Assembly (NCBI GenBank): GCA_028284675.1
Contig: JANQRI010000014.1
Location: 1 to 64,000, forward strand
Source of the DNA: Gammaproteobacteria bacterium
Lineage (GTDB): Bacteria; Pseudomonadota; Gammaproteobacteria; HTCC5015
Length of the DNA: 64,000 nt
Direction: 5' to 3'
The notes beneath the pieces are model-generated. The model saw nothing but the letters and a program-made list of their open reading frames with translations, searched no databases and had not been told where the DNA came from. Below, in pieces: positions 1 through 8,502 of this stretch. The stretch's first letter is position 1; every line of letters starts with the position of its first letter. Position numbers and translations under genes: made by a program.

Positions 1-453
1 TGGCTTTGCACCGGTGTCTAACGGTGATGCGGATGGCTGCGTGTGACCCGGGGTGTTTTCGGGTTGGGTAATCAGTGGCACACCCAAAGGCGCTTCACCC
101 GGCGTATTGATCATGGGTTGCTGTGCCGCTGGATCTGTCAGCGGTTTTTCCGCGGGCGGCTCAACCCCCGGCATGAACTCTCCCGGGACCGGTGGCGACT
201 CGGCCGGCTTGATCAGCTGACCGATATCGATCTGCGGACCACCCAATGCACCGAAACCGGGTTTTTTCTTATTAGATTGACCCAATAAATCGATTCGGGT
301 ATAGCCATGTTGGCTTTCGGTATCGCCAAACGTGGTCGGCACGGTGCTTTCACCATCGGTGCTCCACTGTTGCGCCAACTGCTCCGGCAATCCTTCGTGC
401 TCCGTTACTGTAAACGGGCTGCTCCCGAAACTTAAACTGTCGGTGATTGGGTC
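1..453. repeat. Long direct repeat, copy 1 (partner 3831-4283)
   Basis: Bases 1-453 align without gaps to 3831-4283 at a constant offset of 3830. I counted 40 mismatches by hand, about 91% identity. In coding sense it encodes the first part of the shared tail of giant proteins 1 and 2. Similarity stops abruptly at the codons for DPITDSL, and the sequences are unrelated upstream of that. The repeat continues past the left window edge. Confidence 0.95.
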
Positions 454-2610
454 GTCAGACCCGCCGACATCAGAGTTATTATTCACAGGAGGTTCACTTG
501 CTGACATATTCGGATCAGCTTGCAGCAATGCAGCCCGATCACCCGTGGCGGGCGATATGCGGCCATCAGCATACCAAACCGAAAGCTTTTCTGCTTGTAC
601 TGAAATACCCTGATGGCTGACAGTATCAAGAATATTTAAAAAACGTCCAGCTGCATCAGGATGGCGTATCGGCGGGTCGAAAAATATAATCCGGAATTTA
701 TTTGCCTGATTGCTTGCATTCAGAATAGTATCTTCGGTTATCAACGGGCCATCATTACCATTACTTTTGACAGCACTCCCGGATACAACCAATACGTTAA
801 CACTTTCTTTTCTACGAAAATAAGTGATATTGCGCTTTGACAGTCCACCATCACCATTACCATGATTGTCAGACACTAATTTAATTCTAGTCTGCCACTC
901 ACCACCAGTTTCCTCCAGGGCATCCATTATTTTTTCATACACAAACTCTGCCCCATGCGCTTTATCAACAACAACAATCAACTTGCTTTTTTCCTGTAAA
1001 GCCTGGTTACTTTCCTCTATTATCGTGGGAATTTTCAACTCCGACTCGAATTGCCAGTATCGAGTTCGTTTAAAGTTTTCCATCACAACATCAGACAAAC
1101 CCGCCGATGACTGCACACTGAGCTCTGTATTCAAGCTTAAATCAAACTGTTCCAGCTCACCATTACCAGCAACTACCTCAATTTCAGGCACAGGAATGTA
1201 ATACACTAATGGCGCCGCAGCTAACGGCAAGTCCTCTTCTTCTAACAGCCAGTCAAGCTGCTCTGGACTCACAAGCTCGCTTAATAAGTCTATAAAATTT
1301 TCCTGTGTAACCGGACCCGGCAGGGAAAAACGCTTAAACAGTGCTTTCAAACGTTTTTTTAATATATCCAATGTAATATCAAGTGCATTCGCGGCCTCAC
1401 TCAGACCAGAATGAGCGATGATCGACAACCCTGTTTCCAACAACCTTATATCCTCTGGTATTCCATCGCTTTGCTTTCCCGTTAAAGCCAAGTGCATCAA
1501 ATTTAATTTCTGTATATGCAGATCAAGCTTTTCCTTGTGAGTAGCCAGCTCAGCAGTCCCCAGTAACCCTTTTAAGGTTTTAAAATCAGGGTTTCCCGGT
1601 AACTGATATTTTTTAAATATTTGCTTTATGGTGTATATAACCTGAGCACTGGTTACATGTAATTTACCAGCTGCTTCTGTCTGGTTTTCAGTATTTGCAA
1701 TAACAACTGCATACCTTAATAACGCTTTGTCCTGCGTAAATACCGGATTATAAGCGCGCTCACCCACCAACGCTTTCCAGACGCTGTACTCTTCATCAGT
1801 GATATCCACTGCCTGAGTACCCGCATCCGGAAAGATTTGTGCAAACTGCTGACTGCTTAACCTCTCGGTCATCAGCAATTTAAAATTTTCCGCTGTGGCT
1901 TTCCCGGGCCAGCCAAATTTTTCGTATGCATTTCTCAACTGCTTGAGAACCCCGACGGAGCGAATTCCAAGTGTCTCTGCCGCAGCAGACTGATTCTTGG
2001 TCTGCATTACCGCAAGCAGAGCCGGCAACATCAATTTATCCGGCGCCAGATAAGGATTATGCGCAGCCTCGCCGACCAGCGCTTTCCATAATGCATATTC
2101 CTGGCCGGTAATATCCGGAGGCTTCCCACCAAGGCCTGGAAATATCAGCTTAAACTGATCATTCGTGAGATACCGGTTCAGTAACTTTGACAGGTTTAAT
2201 ACCCTAGGCTCGCTATCAGGCAAATATTTTGCGAACAGGCGCCAAACTCTTTCATGCACGATATTTCTTGAAATATCGGGTTTTTCTAATTTTTGTATTC
2301 GATTTCCGGCACTTAATAATGCGATTACTGTCGATAGCAGCTCTTTATCCGGCGCCAAAGCCGGATCACCCTGCCGATCACCGGCCAACGCCTGCCACAC
2401 TAAAAACTCTGCATCAGAAATATAAGGATAAGGGTTATTAACTTGCGGACCTGCTTGCGCGACCAGATTACCGTTCAAGCCATTAAGATTCATTCGCTGC
2501 AAAAACTTTTCTACCTTAGGCAAGTCAACTTCACCTATGGGCGAATGCACCTGGTCCATAGAAGTTTTTGCCGGCTCCATGCTGATGCTTGAGTTTGAGC
2601 CAATGGTCAT
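1..2610 (-). CDS. Giant modular protein 1 (partial): HTH-like repeats plus shared tail
   Basis: The frame is open from an ATG at 2608-2610 to the left window edge, so the C-terminus is missing (870 residues seen). Residues ~60-470 hold four helical repeats of about 100 residues; clear starts are ISDAEFLVWQAL (~63), ITGQEYALWKALVGE (~164) and ITDEEYSVWKALVGE (~271). Three units contain a helix-turn-helix-like stretch, for example SAAAETLGIRSVGVLKQL and TEAAGKLHVTSAQVIYTI. Residues ~540-700 alternate strands and helices (KLIVVVDKAHG, VNVLVVSGS, FRIIFFDPP) and match no family I know. From ~719 the protein enters the tail shared with the next gene (DPITDSLSF onward). No signal peptide, membrane segment or Shine-Dalgarno is visible. 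The unique part is AT-rich and the tail GC-rich. Function is unknown; DNA binding by the HTH-like units would be a guess. Confidence 0.85.
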   Translation of the reverse strand, partial: MTIGSNSSISMEPAKTSMDQVHSPIGEVDLPKVEKFLQRMNLNGLNGNLVAQAGPQVNNPYPYISDAEFLVWQALAGDRQGDPALAPDKELLSTVIALLSAGNRIQKLEKPDISRNIVHERVWRLFAKYLPDSEPRVLNLSKLLNRYLTNDQFKLIFPGLGGKPPDITGQEYALWKALVGEAAHNPYLAPDKLMLPALLAVMQTKNQSAAAETLGIRSVGVLKQLRNAYEKFGWPGKATAENFKLLMTERLSSQQFAQIFPDAGTQAVDITDEEYSVWKALVGERAYNPVFTQDKALLRYAVVIANTENQTEAAGKLHVTSAQVIYTIKQIFKKYQLPGNPDFKTLKGLLGTAELATHKEKLDLHIQKLNLMHLALTGKQSDGIPEDIRLLETGLSIIAHSGLSEAANALDITLDILKKRLKALFKRFSLPGPVTQENFIDLLSELVSPEQLDWLLEEEDLPLAAAPLVYYIPVPEIEVVAGNGELEQFDLSLNTELSVQSSAGLSDVVMENFKRTRYWQFESELKIPTIIEESNQALQEKSKLIVVVDKAHGAEFVYEKIMDALEETGGEWQTRIKLVSDNHGNGDGGLSKRNITYFRRKESVNVLVVSGSAVKSNGNDGPLITEDTILNASNQANKFRIIFFDPPIRHPDAAGRFLNILDTVSHQGISVQAEKLSVWYADGRISPATGDRAALLQADPNMSASEPPVNNNSDVGGSDDPITDSLSFGSSPFTVTEHEGLPEQLAQQWSTDGESTVPTTFGDTESQHGYTRIDLLGQSNKKKPGFGALGGPQIDIGQLIKPAESPPVPGEFMPGVEPPAEKPLTDPAAQQPMINTPGEAPLGVPLITQPENTPGHTQPSASPLDTGAKP

Positions 2611-2747
2611 TACAGTTTTATGTACTCGATTAGTTTATTAGGAAATTTAAATACAAAAGCCGTACACTGAAGCATAACCGTGTGATGCATGCTGCACTAT
2701 TGAACTTTAGGTGTATATCCCAAAAGTGATAAGCGTCTGTTATAAAG

Positions 2748-5700
2748 TTAAGGCACCGGCACAGCAGGCACTTTCACCGGTACCGGTGCAGAGCCCGAGG
2801 TGGGGTTATTGATTGGCGGAATAGGGTTCGGTAGTTGCGGATTGTTTACTTTCCCTTTGGTCGGCACGTTAAGCGGTGCAGCTTTAATGATCGGCGTACC
2901 GTGCATGGTGTTTAATAACTGCTGCTGTGCATAATCTAACTGCGGTACACTCTGCCAACCACCGTTATAAATGGTTTCCGCTGTGCCTGCTTTCACTGGA
3001 ATTAACTCCGTCGAGATCGGCTGCAAGCGAACCGTGTTTTTCTGTGTTAATACCACATGCAATGCCAGCTCACCGTTTTGGTCTTTTGCATACACATACG
3101 GCGGTAAACTGTTCGCGCCCCGGTAGTTCGGATCATTTAACGCCGGACCGGTTAATCCGTTTAGCGATATATACCCCGGCGCTGGTGTTTCACTGCTCAA
3201 CCGTGTCCCGGCGGATACTGTGCCACTGATCGGTGGCTTGCTCACTATGTTGTTTTGGATCGCAGTGATGGTACTGCCCACATCCCCACCACGCTGACCC
3301 GGACGGGGAATGTGTTGTTGAGTCCGGTTCAGATTGATCTGTTCAACACTCACCCGGCTCTGTTGCTGTTTGCGCGCTGTATCGCGTTGTATCGCTGCGG
3401 TGGTTTGGTTTGTTTGCGCGGTGATGCCTTTCAGTTCATTGGCCAGTTGCGCATTGATCTGCGCTACCTGTTGCAGGCTTTGGACCTTCGCATCATAGGC
3501 GCCAAAGCGTGCCGAGTTTAACGCCAGCTGATCTTGGATTCCCGGATCATAGTTCAGGTAATCGATCATTCGGAAACGGGGTTGTCCGTTATCATCGGTT
3601 TTGACTTTCGGGTGCAGTTGCAGGTAACCGTTCATATCCGCCGCCAACACCTGCGGATCGATCTTTGTCATATCCAGGCTTTGGTATTCTGTCAATGTAA
3701 TCTGTGCTTTGACTGCTGCCGGCAGTTGTTGATACGCACGGGTTTGCGCAACGTCGATCTGTTCGTTGATTCGTCCGGTGTGCTGGATCTCCGGAGATAC
3801 CTTCGGGGCTTCGGGGCTTTCTATACCGAATGGCTTTACACCGGTATCTAACGGTGATGCTGATGGCTGTGTGTGACCCGGGGTGTTTTCGGGTTGGGTA
3901 ATCAGTGGCACACCCAAAGGCGCTTCACCGGGCCTGTTGATGATGGGTTGCTGTGCTTCTCGATCAATCACCGGTTTTTCCGTGGGCGGCTCAACTCCCG
4001 GCATCATCTCTCCCGGGACCGGCGGCGACTCGGCCGGCTTGATCAGCTGACCGATGTCAATCTGCGGACCACCCAATGCACCGAAACCGGGTTTTTTCTT
4101 ATTCGACTGGCCCAATAAATCGATGCGGGTATAGCCATGTTGGTTTTCGGTATTGCCAAACGTGGTCGGCACGGTGCTTTCAGCATCAGTGCTCCACTGT
4201 TGCGCCAGTTCCTCCGACAACCCTTCATTCTCCGTTACTGTAAACGGACTGCTCTCGAAACTCAGACTGTCGGTGATTGGGTCACCGGAATTACCCGGAT
4301 CCGTTTGAGTGTTGTCGGCAGGAGATTGGTTTTCGGATACCATCTGAGCGCCTGAACCATCTGGTGCTTCACCGACATTCGCAACCCGGATATTCACCGT
4401 ATACCGATGCGTTTCCAGCTCTGCAGGCTGAATAAGATCCTGATCTTTATTACCTACTGAGATCGCGAACACCGCGTCTGCTTCTTCGGCAAGCTGCTCA
4501 CGCAATGCGACTTTATCCAACTGGCCATTATTAAATTTAATGCCTTGAAAATGTTCACCGGTAAAACCCAGCTGTTTCATCATTTCCAGCACTTTCGCTT
4601 CTTCAGCCGGCAAGCGCGCGGTCACAAAGTAATAAGGAATACCGGCATCGTTTAATGCCTGCACTGCTGCCTGCATGGCCTGAAATGCAAGCGGATTCTG
4701 ATGTTCCCGGCTTAATGCATCCGCAAGCATTTGTTCGGAAACCGGCATACGCCCGGCATCGCTGAGATCAAGACTATGCAGCCCCAGCTCTGCAATCAAT
4801 GTGCCGTCGATATCCAACAATGCGACTGCGTTTTCACCATCTTCCCGACGCCCCTGCACATCCGGAATCGCATCGATAATCTGCTGCGCGGCCTGTTGCA
4901 CAGCCGTGTTATGTTGCACCAATGCTTCTTGCATGACTGATGCATCCCGGAACTCAGGTCGGTCACCATGCGTGGCCAGAATACCACGGGCCTGCGTTCT
5001 GAATACCTGTTGCATCAAGCTGCCTTCCGGATTTACCAATATCTGATACAACTGCTCACGATTAACAGGCGGGTTTGTCGATGAAATTTCCATGCCGTCA
5101 AACAAGCGGTCGACAAACATCAAAAAATCCGCCGGTGAACGAATCCCGTCGGCACCCTGCTGCCCCATACGCTCAGAAAAATCACGATAGATATTTGCAA
5201 CAGTGACTGTATCCCCACCCGCCGGTTGCAAGCTGATACCTTGAATACGGCGCTCAGCGTCTGAAATAGACATTACATTACCGGATTGATCATATAAAGC
5301 AGTATCAGATTGGGGTAAAGCCTGACCGTCTTCACCAGTCATAATATCGGTCAACCCCAGTAATTCTCTTTTCTCCGGGGCCAATCTCTGTAACTCATTA
5401 ACATTTATGCCACTTGCCTGAACAGCCAGAGAAACCACTTTTCTTAAAGGAATATTCACCGACTCGGATAACTGCGGAATATAAACAGAGACCTGTTCTA
5501 AAAGCGTTACGAATTCTTCAGCACTACTTGAACCAGTCCCATATTGATGAGCACCTATACTTAGATGGTTTGCCAAATCGGAAAAAAGCTGTGCGTAATC
5601 CCGTTGATCTGATGTTTGAGGATACAGCCCTTGAATGACATTATTTTCCAGAAATATAAAGCCTTCAAGTTCAGAGAAATCCACTTCTTCTGCTCTAAGT

Positions 5701-8372
5701 TGAGTTAAAGCCAAATCAATTAAATGGGCATCTACTACTTTGCCTTTAGAATCACGCTCCACCAAAATATTATCTAAATGAAACTCATTGACCCCATTCT
5801 GCAAACCAGTACTTATCAAACGACTATTCAGAAACTGAATTTTATCTCTAATAAAATTAATATCTTCATCACTAAAAGGCTTACCCGAATTTAAATCAGA
5901 CATCAAAGTAGCACCCGGCACGTTATTAAGCGCTATTGCATATATAGACACACCGTTATTCTGATCCAATGGTTTGTATGCATGCACATCGGCCCCATGT
6001 TCCGCCGGTGACACACCCGCTTTTTCCAATAAAGATTTATTTTCCAAACGAGTCTGTAACGCTTTTTCACTCGCTATCGCCAATCCAACACTCGAATCTT
6101 CTTCGTAAGGGCCCAAATAATCAAAAGAACCAGCCAGGCTTTCATTTTCAACCACCTTATCTGTATTTATAAAAACCCTTGATACTTGCATGTTTTCCGT
6201 ACTTACCGTATCCAACGCCCGCTCATATACAGGCCGATCATCCACCGGTCCCATCTGCGCCTGTTGCTGCTGCTGCGGAATTGCCCCGCCAAATTGCTGT
6301 TGTCTTTGCTGCTGCTGCAACTGCTGTTGCATTTGGATATCAACCTGCGATTTAGCGCCGGACTCAAAACTTAAAGCCTGCCCATACAAATCAATCTGTG
6401 CCTGAATCACCTGGGCTGATGGCGTACCCTGCAATTGGTCCAGCGCCGCCTGCAAACCGGACTGATAAGCTTGCATTAGCAAGCGTGAGGTTGCGGGACT
6501 GAATTCTAACTCAATAGCATCCGGCTGATATTCAGCACGCTGGCTGATTTCAAGAATAGTTTCAGCATTACCTTCGGCAGCGCTGATTTCAGCCAGCAAC
6601 TTATCGGATAACTGCGTTAACTCAAGATACTTTTCAGCTACTGCGCTGCGGTTGTTACTCAGCTCACGAGCCACTTCGGGATGTTGATTGAATAACTCAT
6701 TCAGGGACTCAAGCAACGCGTTTTCAACAATCAAAGTGGACTGTGCGGAGGGGCCACTCGGATAATTGGCCGGTTTAATTTGAACAACACCAATAAGGGC
6801 TTCATAGTCGGCCTTATTAACTTCATTCAAATCTGTGTTGGGTGCCAAAACCTTATTATCACCAGTAACCAAAGTTACCCTGCTGGTTTCTCGCAATAGC
6901 TCCATTAGCTCCAATGAATTCTCAGCCCTAATATTATTGGAAGCTTCCCAAGAATCCAGTGCCGCATGCGCTGCGCTATTCATAAACTCAGATAACACAC
7001 CGGTACCCGGCAATGCGGTTTTATCTTTAGGCGCCAAACTTACCGCGTTGGCCATTACCACATGAGAAATAATATCATGTGCTTTTTCACCCTGCCTTAC
7101 TGTCGTCTCACCCGAAAATAAACTTTCAAGTGGATTACCCTCAGCCAGGATTTGTCCTTCCCCATCACGAATCCCCGCATTCCAGGTAAAAAACCAGCCC
7201 AGTTCCGGCAACATGGGATCGAATTTAAATTCCACCCGGCTGAACAGGTGCACATCACCCGGTTTGTGTTCTGTTGCAGCAACTTTTTTTGCAGACGAAG
7301 AGTCTGCGACCGAACTAATGGGCTGTGCTTTAACCGGCGCCTGCAAAGGCACATCACGATCCAAAACATGGTATTGACCTGCCGGCAAATTTGTTTCCTG
7401 AATAGTCAGAAAACCTCTGGGCTCTTTTACAGTCAAAACACCCGCTTCAGCATCAAACAACCATCTTGCCTGGGCCAGTTGCTTAGACGTCACATAGCTT
7501 ATATCACGCGTGAGTTTCCGCTGATCCGCAGCACTGAACTGCTCTATATTATTGATGCGCCCGATAATAAATTTTGTTATATCTGCAACACCGGTTTGCC
7601 AGTCCCTTGCTGAATATCTTGTTTTAACACGCCGTTCTTCCTCAGCAGCGGTTTTTCCATGCAACACAGGTGTAATTTTATTTTTCTGCAAAAATTCCAT
7701 AGTGTCCCGAGACGACCTCAATTCCCAGGCCTGCTCATTTGGAAAAGTCCAGATCGGTTCACCATTGAGACTTCTGACTATTTCCGACCCTTCATGCATC
7801 GCTAACTCAATTGTCGCTTGCGTTCCATACAGGCTTTTACGAAAAAAAATGTCGCCTTTATAATTAAATGCCTGTACATCCCCTATTCTGGGATTTTTCA
7901 CTATTTCATCGAACACCCTGTCTTCCAATACAAAAAATGTGAACCTGTCAGTAAAAAAATGCGCGGCGATCTCTTTGGACATTTCAGTGCCGTTATTACC
8001 GGCAAATGACTTCATAAGTTCTATAAAGTAAGGGTCAACGGTATCCGCCGGCTCACCCAGCTCGAATATCAGCTTATAAAACGGCGGCGCAGCTTCATAG
8101 GCCCGCCGGTGTTCCGGAGACAGGCTATCGATGAATGCAGCCGTTTTTTCGGGTGTAGTATGTTGTCGTAGCCGTTCGAGCAAATCGGGCTCAGGTGCCG
8201 CTTCACCTGTATCCTGCAGTTGTGCAATCAACCCGGGTTCTGATAAACCAGCAGGCCGGGGGCCAGGCTGACCCAAAGCTTCACGAAACTGCACTGCCTG
8301 CTCCGGCTGCTGGGAATCTGGTATAGCCGCAGCGGCAATTTGGTTGGTATTTATGCTTTCAATCAGCGACAT
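2748..8372 (-). CDS. Giant modular protein 2: kinase-like and HAD-like domains plus shared tail
   Basis: This 1874-residue protein has no visible signal peptide, membrane segment or Shine-Dalgarno. Residues 1-690 are largely unrecognised. A glutamine-rich tract lies at ~690-715. Residues ~740-920 resemble a protein kinase/APH fold: a hinge-like IYAIALNNVPGATL, then VNEFHLDNILV where HRDxxxxN would be, and LIDLA where DFG would be. The catalytic Asp position reads Glu, so activity is uncertain. Residues ~1175-1330 carry all four HAD motifs: DIDGTLI (~1185), VTAR (~1251), a Lys in DKVALRE (~1294) and NKDQD (~1310), suggesting a phosphatase-type hydrolase. From ~1363 comes the tail shared with gene 1 (91% DNA identity) and, more distantly, gene 3; it ends in PYVYAKDQNGELALHVV, GGWQSVPQL and a proline-rich VPAVPVP. 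It lies 137 bp upstream of gene 1 and 130 bp downstream of gene 3. Role unknown. Confidence 0.88.
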   Translation of the reverse strand: MSLIESINTNQIAAAAIPDSQQPEQAVQFREALGQPGPRPAGLSEPGLIAQLQDTGEAAPEPDLLERLRQHTTPEKTAAFIDSLSPEHRRAYEAAPPFYKLIFELGEPADTVDPYFIELMKSFAGNNGTEMSKEIAAHFFTDRFTFFVLEDRVFDEIVKNPRIGDVQAFNYKGDIFFRKSLYGTQATIELAMHEGSEIVRSLNGEPIWTFPNEQAWELRSSRDTMEFLQKNKITPVLHGKTAAEEERRVKTRYSARDWQTGVADITKFIIGRINNIEQFSAADQRKLTRDISYVTSKQLAQARWLFDAEAGVLTVKEPRGFLTIQETNLPAGQYHVLDRDVPLQAPVKAQPISSVADSSSAKKVAATEHKPGDVHLFSRVEFKFDPMLPELGWFFTWNAGIRDGEGQILAEGNPLESLFSGETTVRQGEKAHDIISHVVMANAVSLAPKDKTALPGTGVLSEFMNSAAHAALDSWEASNNIRAENSLELMELLRETSRVTLVTGDNKVLAPNTDLNEVNKADYEALIGVVQIKPANYPSGPSAQSTLIVENALLESLNELFNQHPEVARELSNNRSAVAEKYLELTQLSDKLLAEISAAEGNAETILEISQRAEYQPDAIELEFSPATSRLLMQAYQSGLQAALDQLQGTPSAQVIQAQIDLYGQALSFESGAKSQVDIQMQQQLQQQQRQQQFGGAIPQQQQQAQMGPVDDRPVYERALDTVSTENMQVSRVFINTDKVVENESLAGSFDYLGPYEEDSSVGLAIASEKALQTRLENKSLLEKAGVSPAEHGADVHAYKPLDQNNGVSIYAIALNNVPGATLMSDLNSGKPFSDEDINFIRDKIQFLNSRLISTGLQNGVNEFHLDNILVERDSKGKVVDAHLIDLALTQLRAEEVDFSELEGFIFLENNVIQGLYPQTSDQRDYAQLFSDLANHLSIGAHQYGTGSSSAEEFVTLLEQVSVYIPQLSESVNIPLRKVVSLAVQASGINVNELQRLAPEKRELLGLTDIMTGEDGQALPQSDTALYDQSGNVMSISDAERRIQGISLQPAGGDTVTVANIYRDFSERMGQQGADGIRSPADFLMFVDRLFDGMEISSTNPPVNREQLYQILVNPEGSLMQQVFRTQARGILATHGDRPEFRDASVMQEALVQHNTAVQQAAQQIIDAIPDVQGRREDGENAVALLDIDGTLIAELGLHSLDLSDAGRMPVSEQMLADALSREHQNPLAFQAMQAAVQALNDAGIPYYFVTARLPAEEAKVLEMMKQLGFTGEHFQGIKFNNGQLDKVALREQLAEEADAVFAISVGNKDQDLIQPAELETHRYTVNIRVANVGEAPDGSGAQMVSENQSPADNTQTDPGNSGDPITDSLSFESSPFTVTENEGLSEELAQQWSTDAESTVPTTFGNTENQHGYTRIDLLGQSNKKKPGFGALGGPQIDIGQLIKPAESPPVPGEMMPGVEPPTEKPVIDREAQQPIINRPGEAPLGVPLITQPENTPGHTQPSASPLDTGVKPFGIESPEAPKVSPEIQHTGRINEQIDVAQTRAYQQLPAAVKAQITLTEYQSLDMTKIDPQVLAADMNGYLQLHPKVKTDDNGQPRFRMIDYLNYDPGIQDQLALNSARFGAYDAKVQSLQQVAQINAQLANELKGITAQTNQTTAAIQRDTARKQQQSRVSVEQINLNRTQQHIPRPGQRGGDVGSTITAIQNNIVSKPPISGTVSAGTRLSSETPAPGYISLNGLTGPALNDPNYRGANSLPPYVYAKDQNGELALHVVLTQKNTVRLQPISTELIPVKAGTAETIYNGGWQSVPQLDYAQQQLLNTMHGTPIIKAAPLNVPTKGKVNNPQLPNPIPPINNPTSGSAPVPVKVPAVPVP
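3831..4283. repeat. Long direct repeat, copy 2 (partner 1-453)
   Basis: This is the internal copy of the ungapped ~91% repeat, lying inside giant gene 2 and encoding its proline-rich linker (from DPITDSL through GQSNKKKPGFGALGG to SPLDTG). Differences are scattered rather than clustered. This fits an old duplication, or gene conversion that keeps the tails alike while the upstream modules diverge. Confidence 0.95.
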
Positions 8373-8470
8373 TTTAGTAAAAAATCCGGGATTTATTGCA
8401 TCAGAGGGTAAAGACTATCACCCGGGCAAACAATTGAGCGTTGGTTATAGAAAATCTGTGACTGTGATTC

Positions 8471-8492
8471 ATCTATTACCTAAGTAATAGAT
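8471..8492 (-). other. Perfect 9-bp inverted repeat between giant genes 3 and 2
   Basis: Arms ATCTATTAC (8471-8479) and GTAATAGAT (8484-8492) flank a 4-base loop, 11 bases beyond the stop codon of giant gene 3 in its reading sense. The stem is AT-rich and no T-run follows, so it is a poor intrinsic terminator. It could be an operator or an mRNA 3'-end structure. Function is unassigned. Confidence 0.5.
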
Positions 8493-8502
8493 TCGAAATA
8501 CT

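Noticed and set aside
43..288. Plus-strand ORF with an almost identical partner at 3873-4118
   Set aside because: The two ORFs look conserved only because they are antisense to the direct repeat encoding the shared tail; they have no start signal and an Arg-rich random composition.
6186..6405. Leu- and Cys-rich plus-strand ORFs
   Set aside because: They are antisense readings of the CAG-rich glutamine tract of giant protein 2.
7780..7800. MHEGSE in giant protein 2 as a metalloprotease site
   Set aside because: There is no HExxH motif and no third ligand pattern nearby; one His-Glu pair is not enough.
8471..8492. Intrinsic terminator between giant genes 3 and 2
   Set aside because: The stem is AT-rich and there is no T-run after it; kept only as an unassigned inverted repeat.
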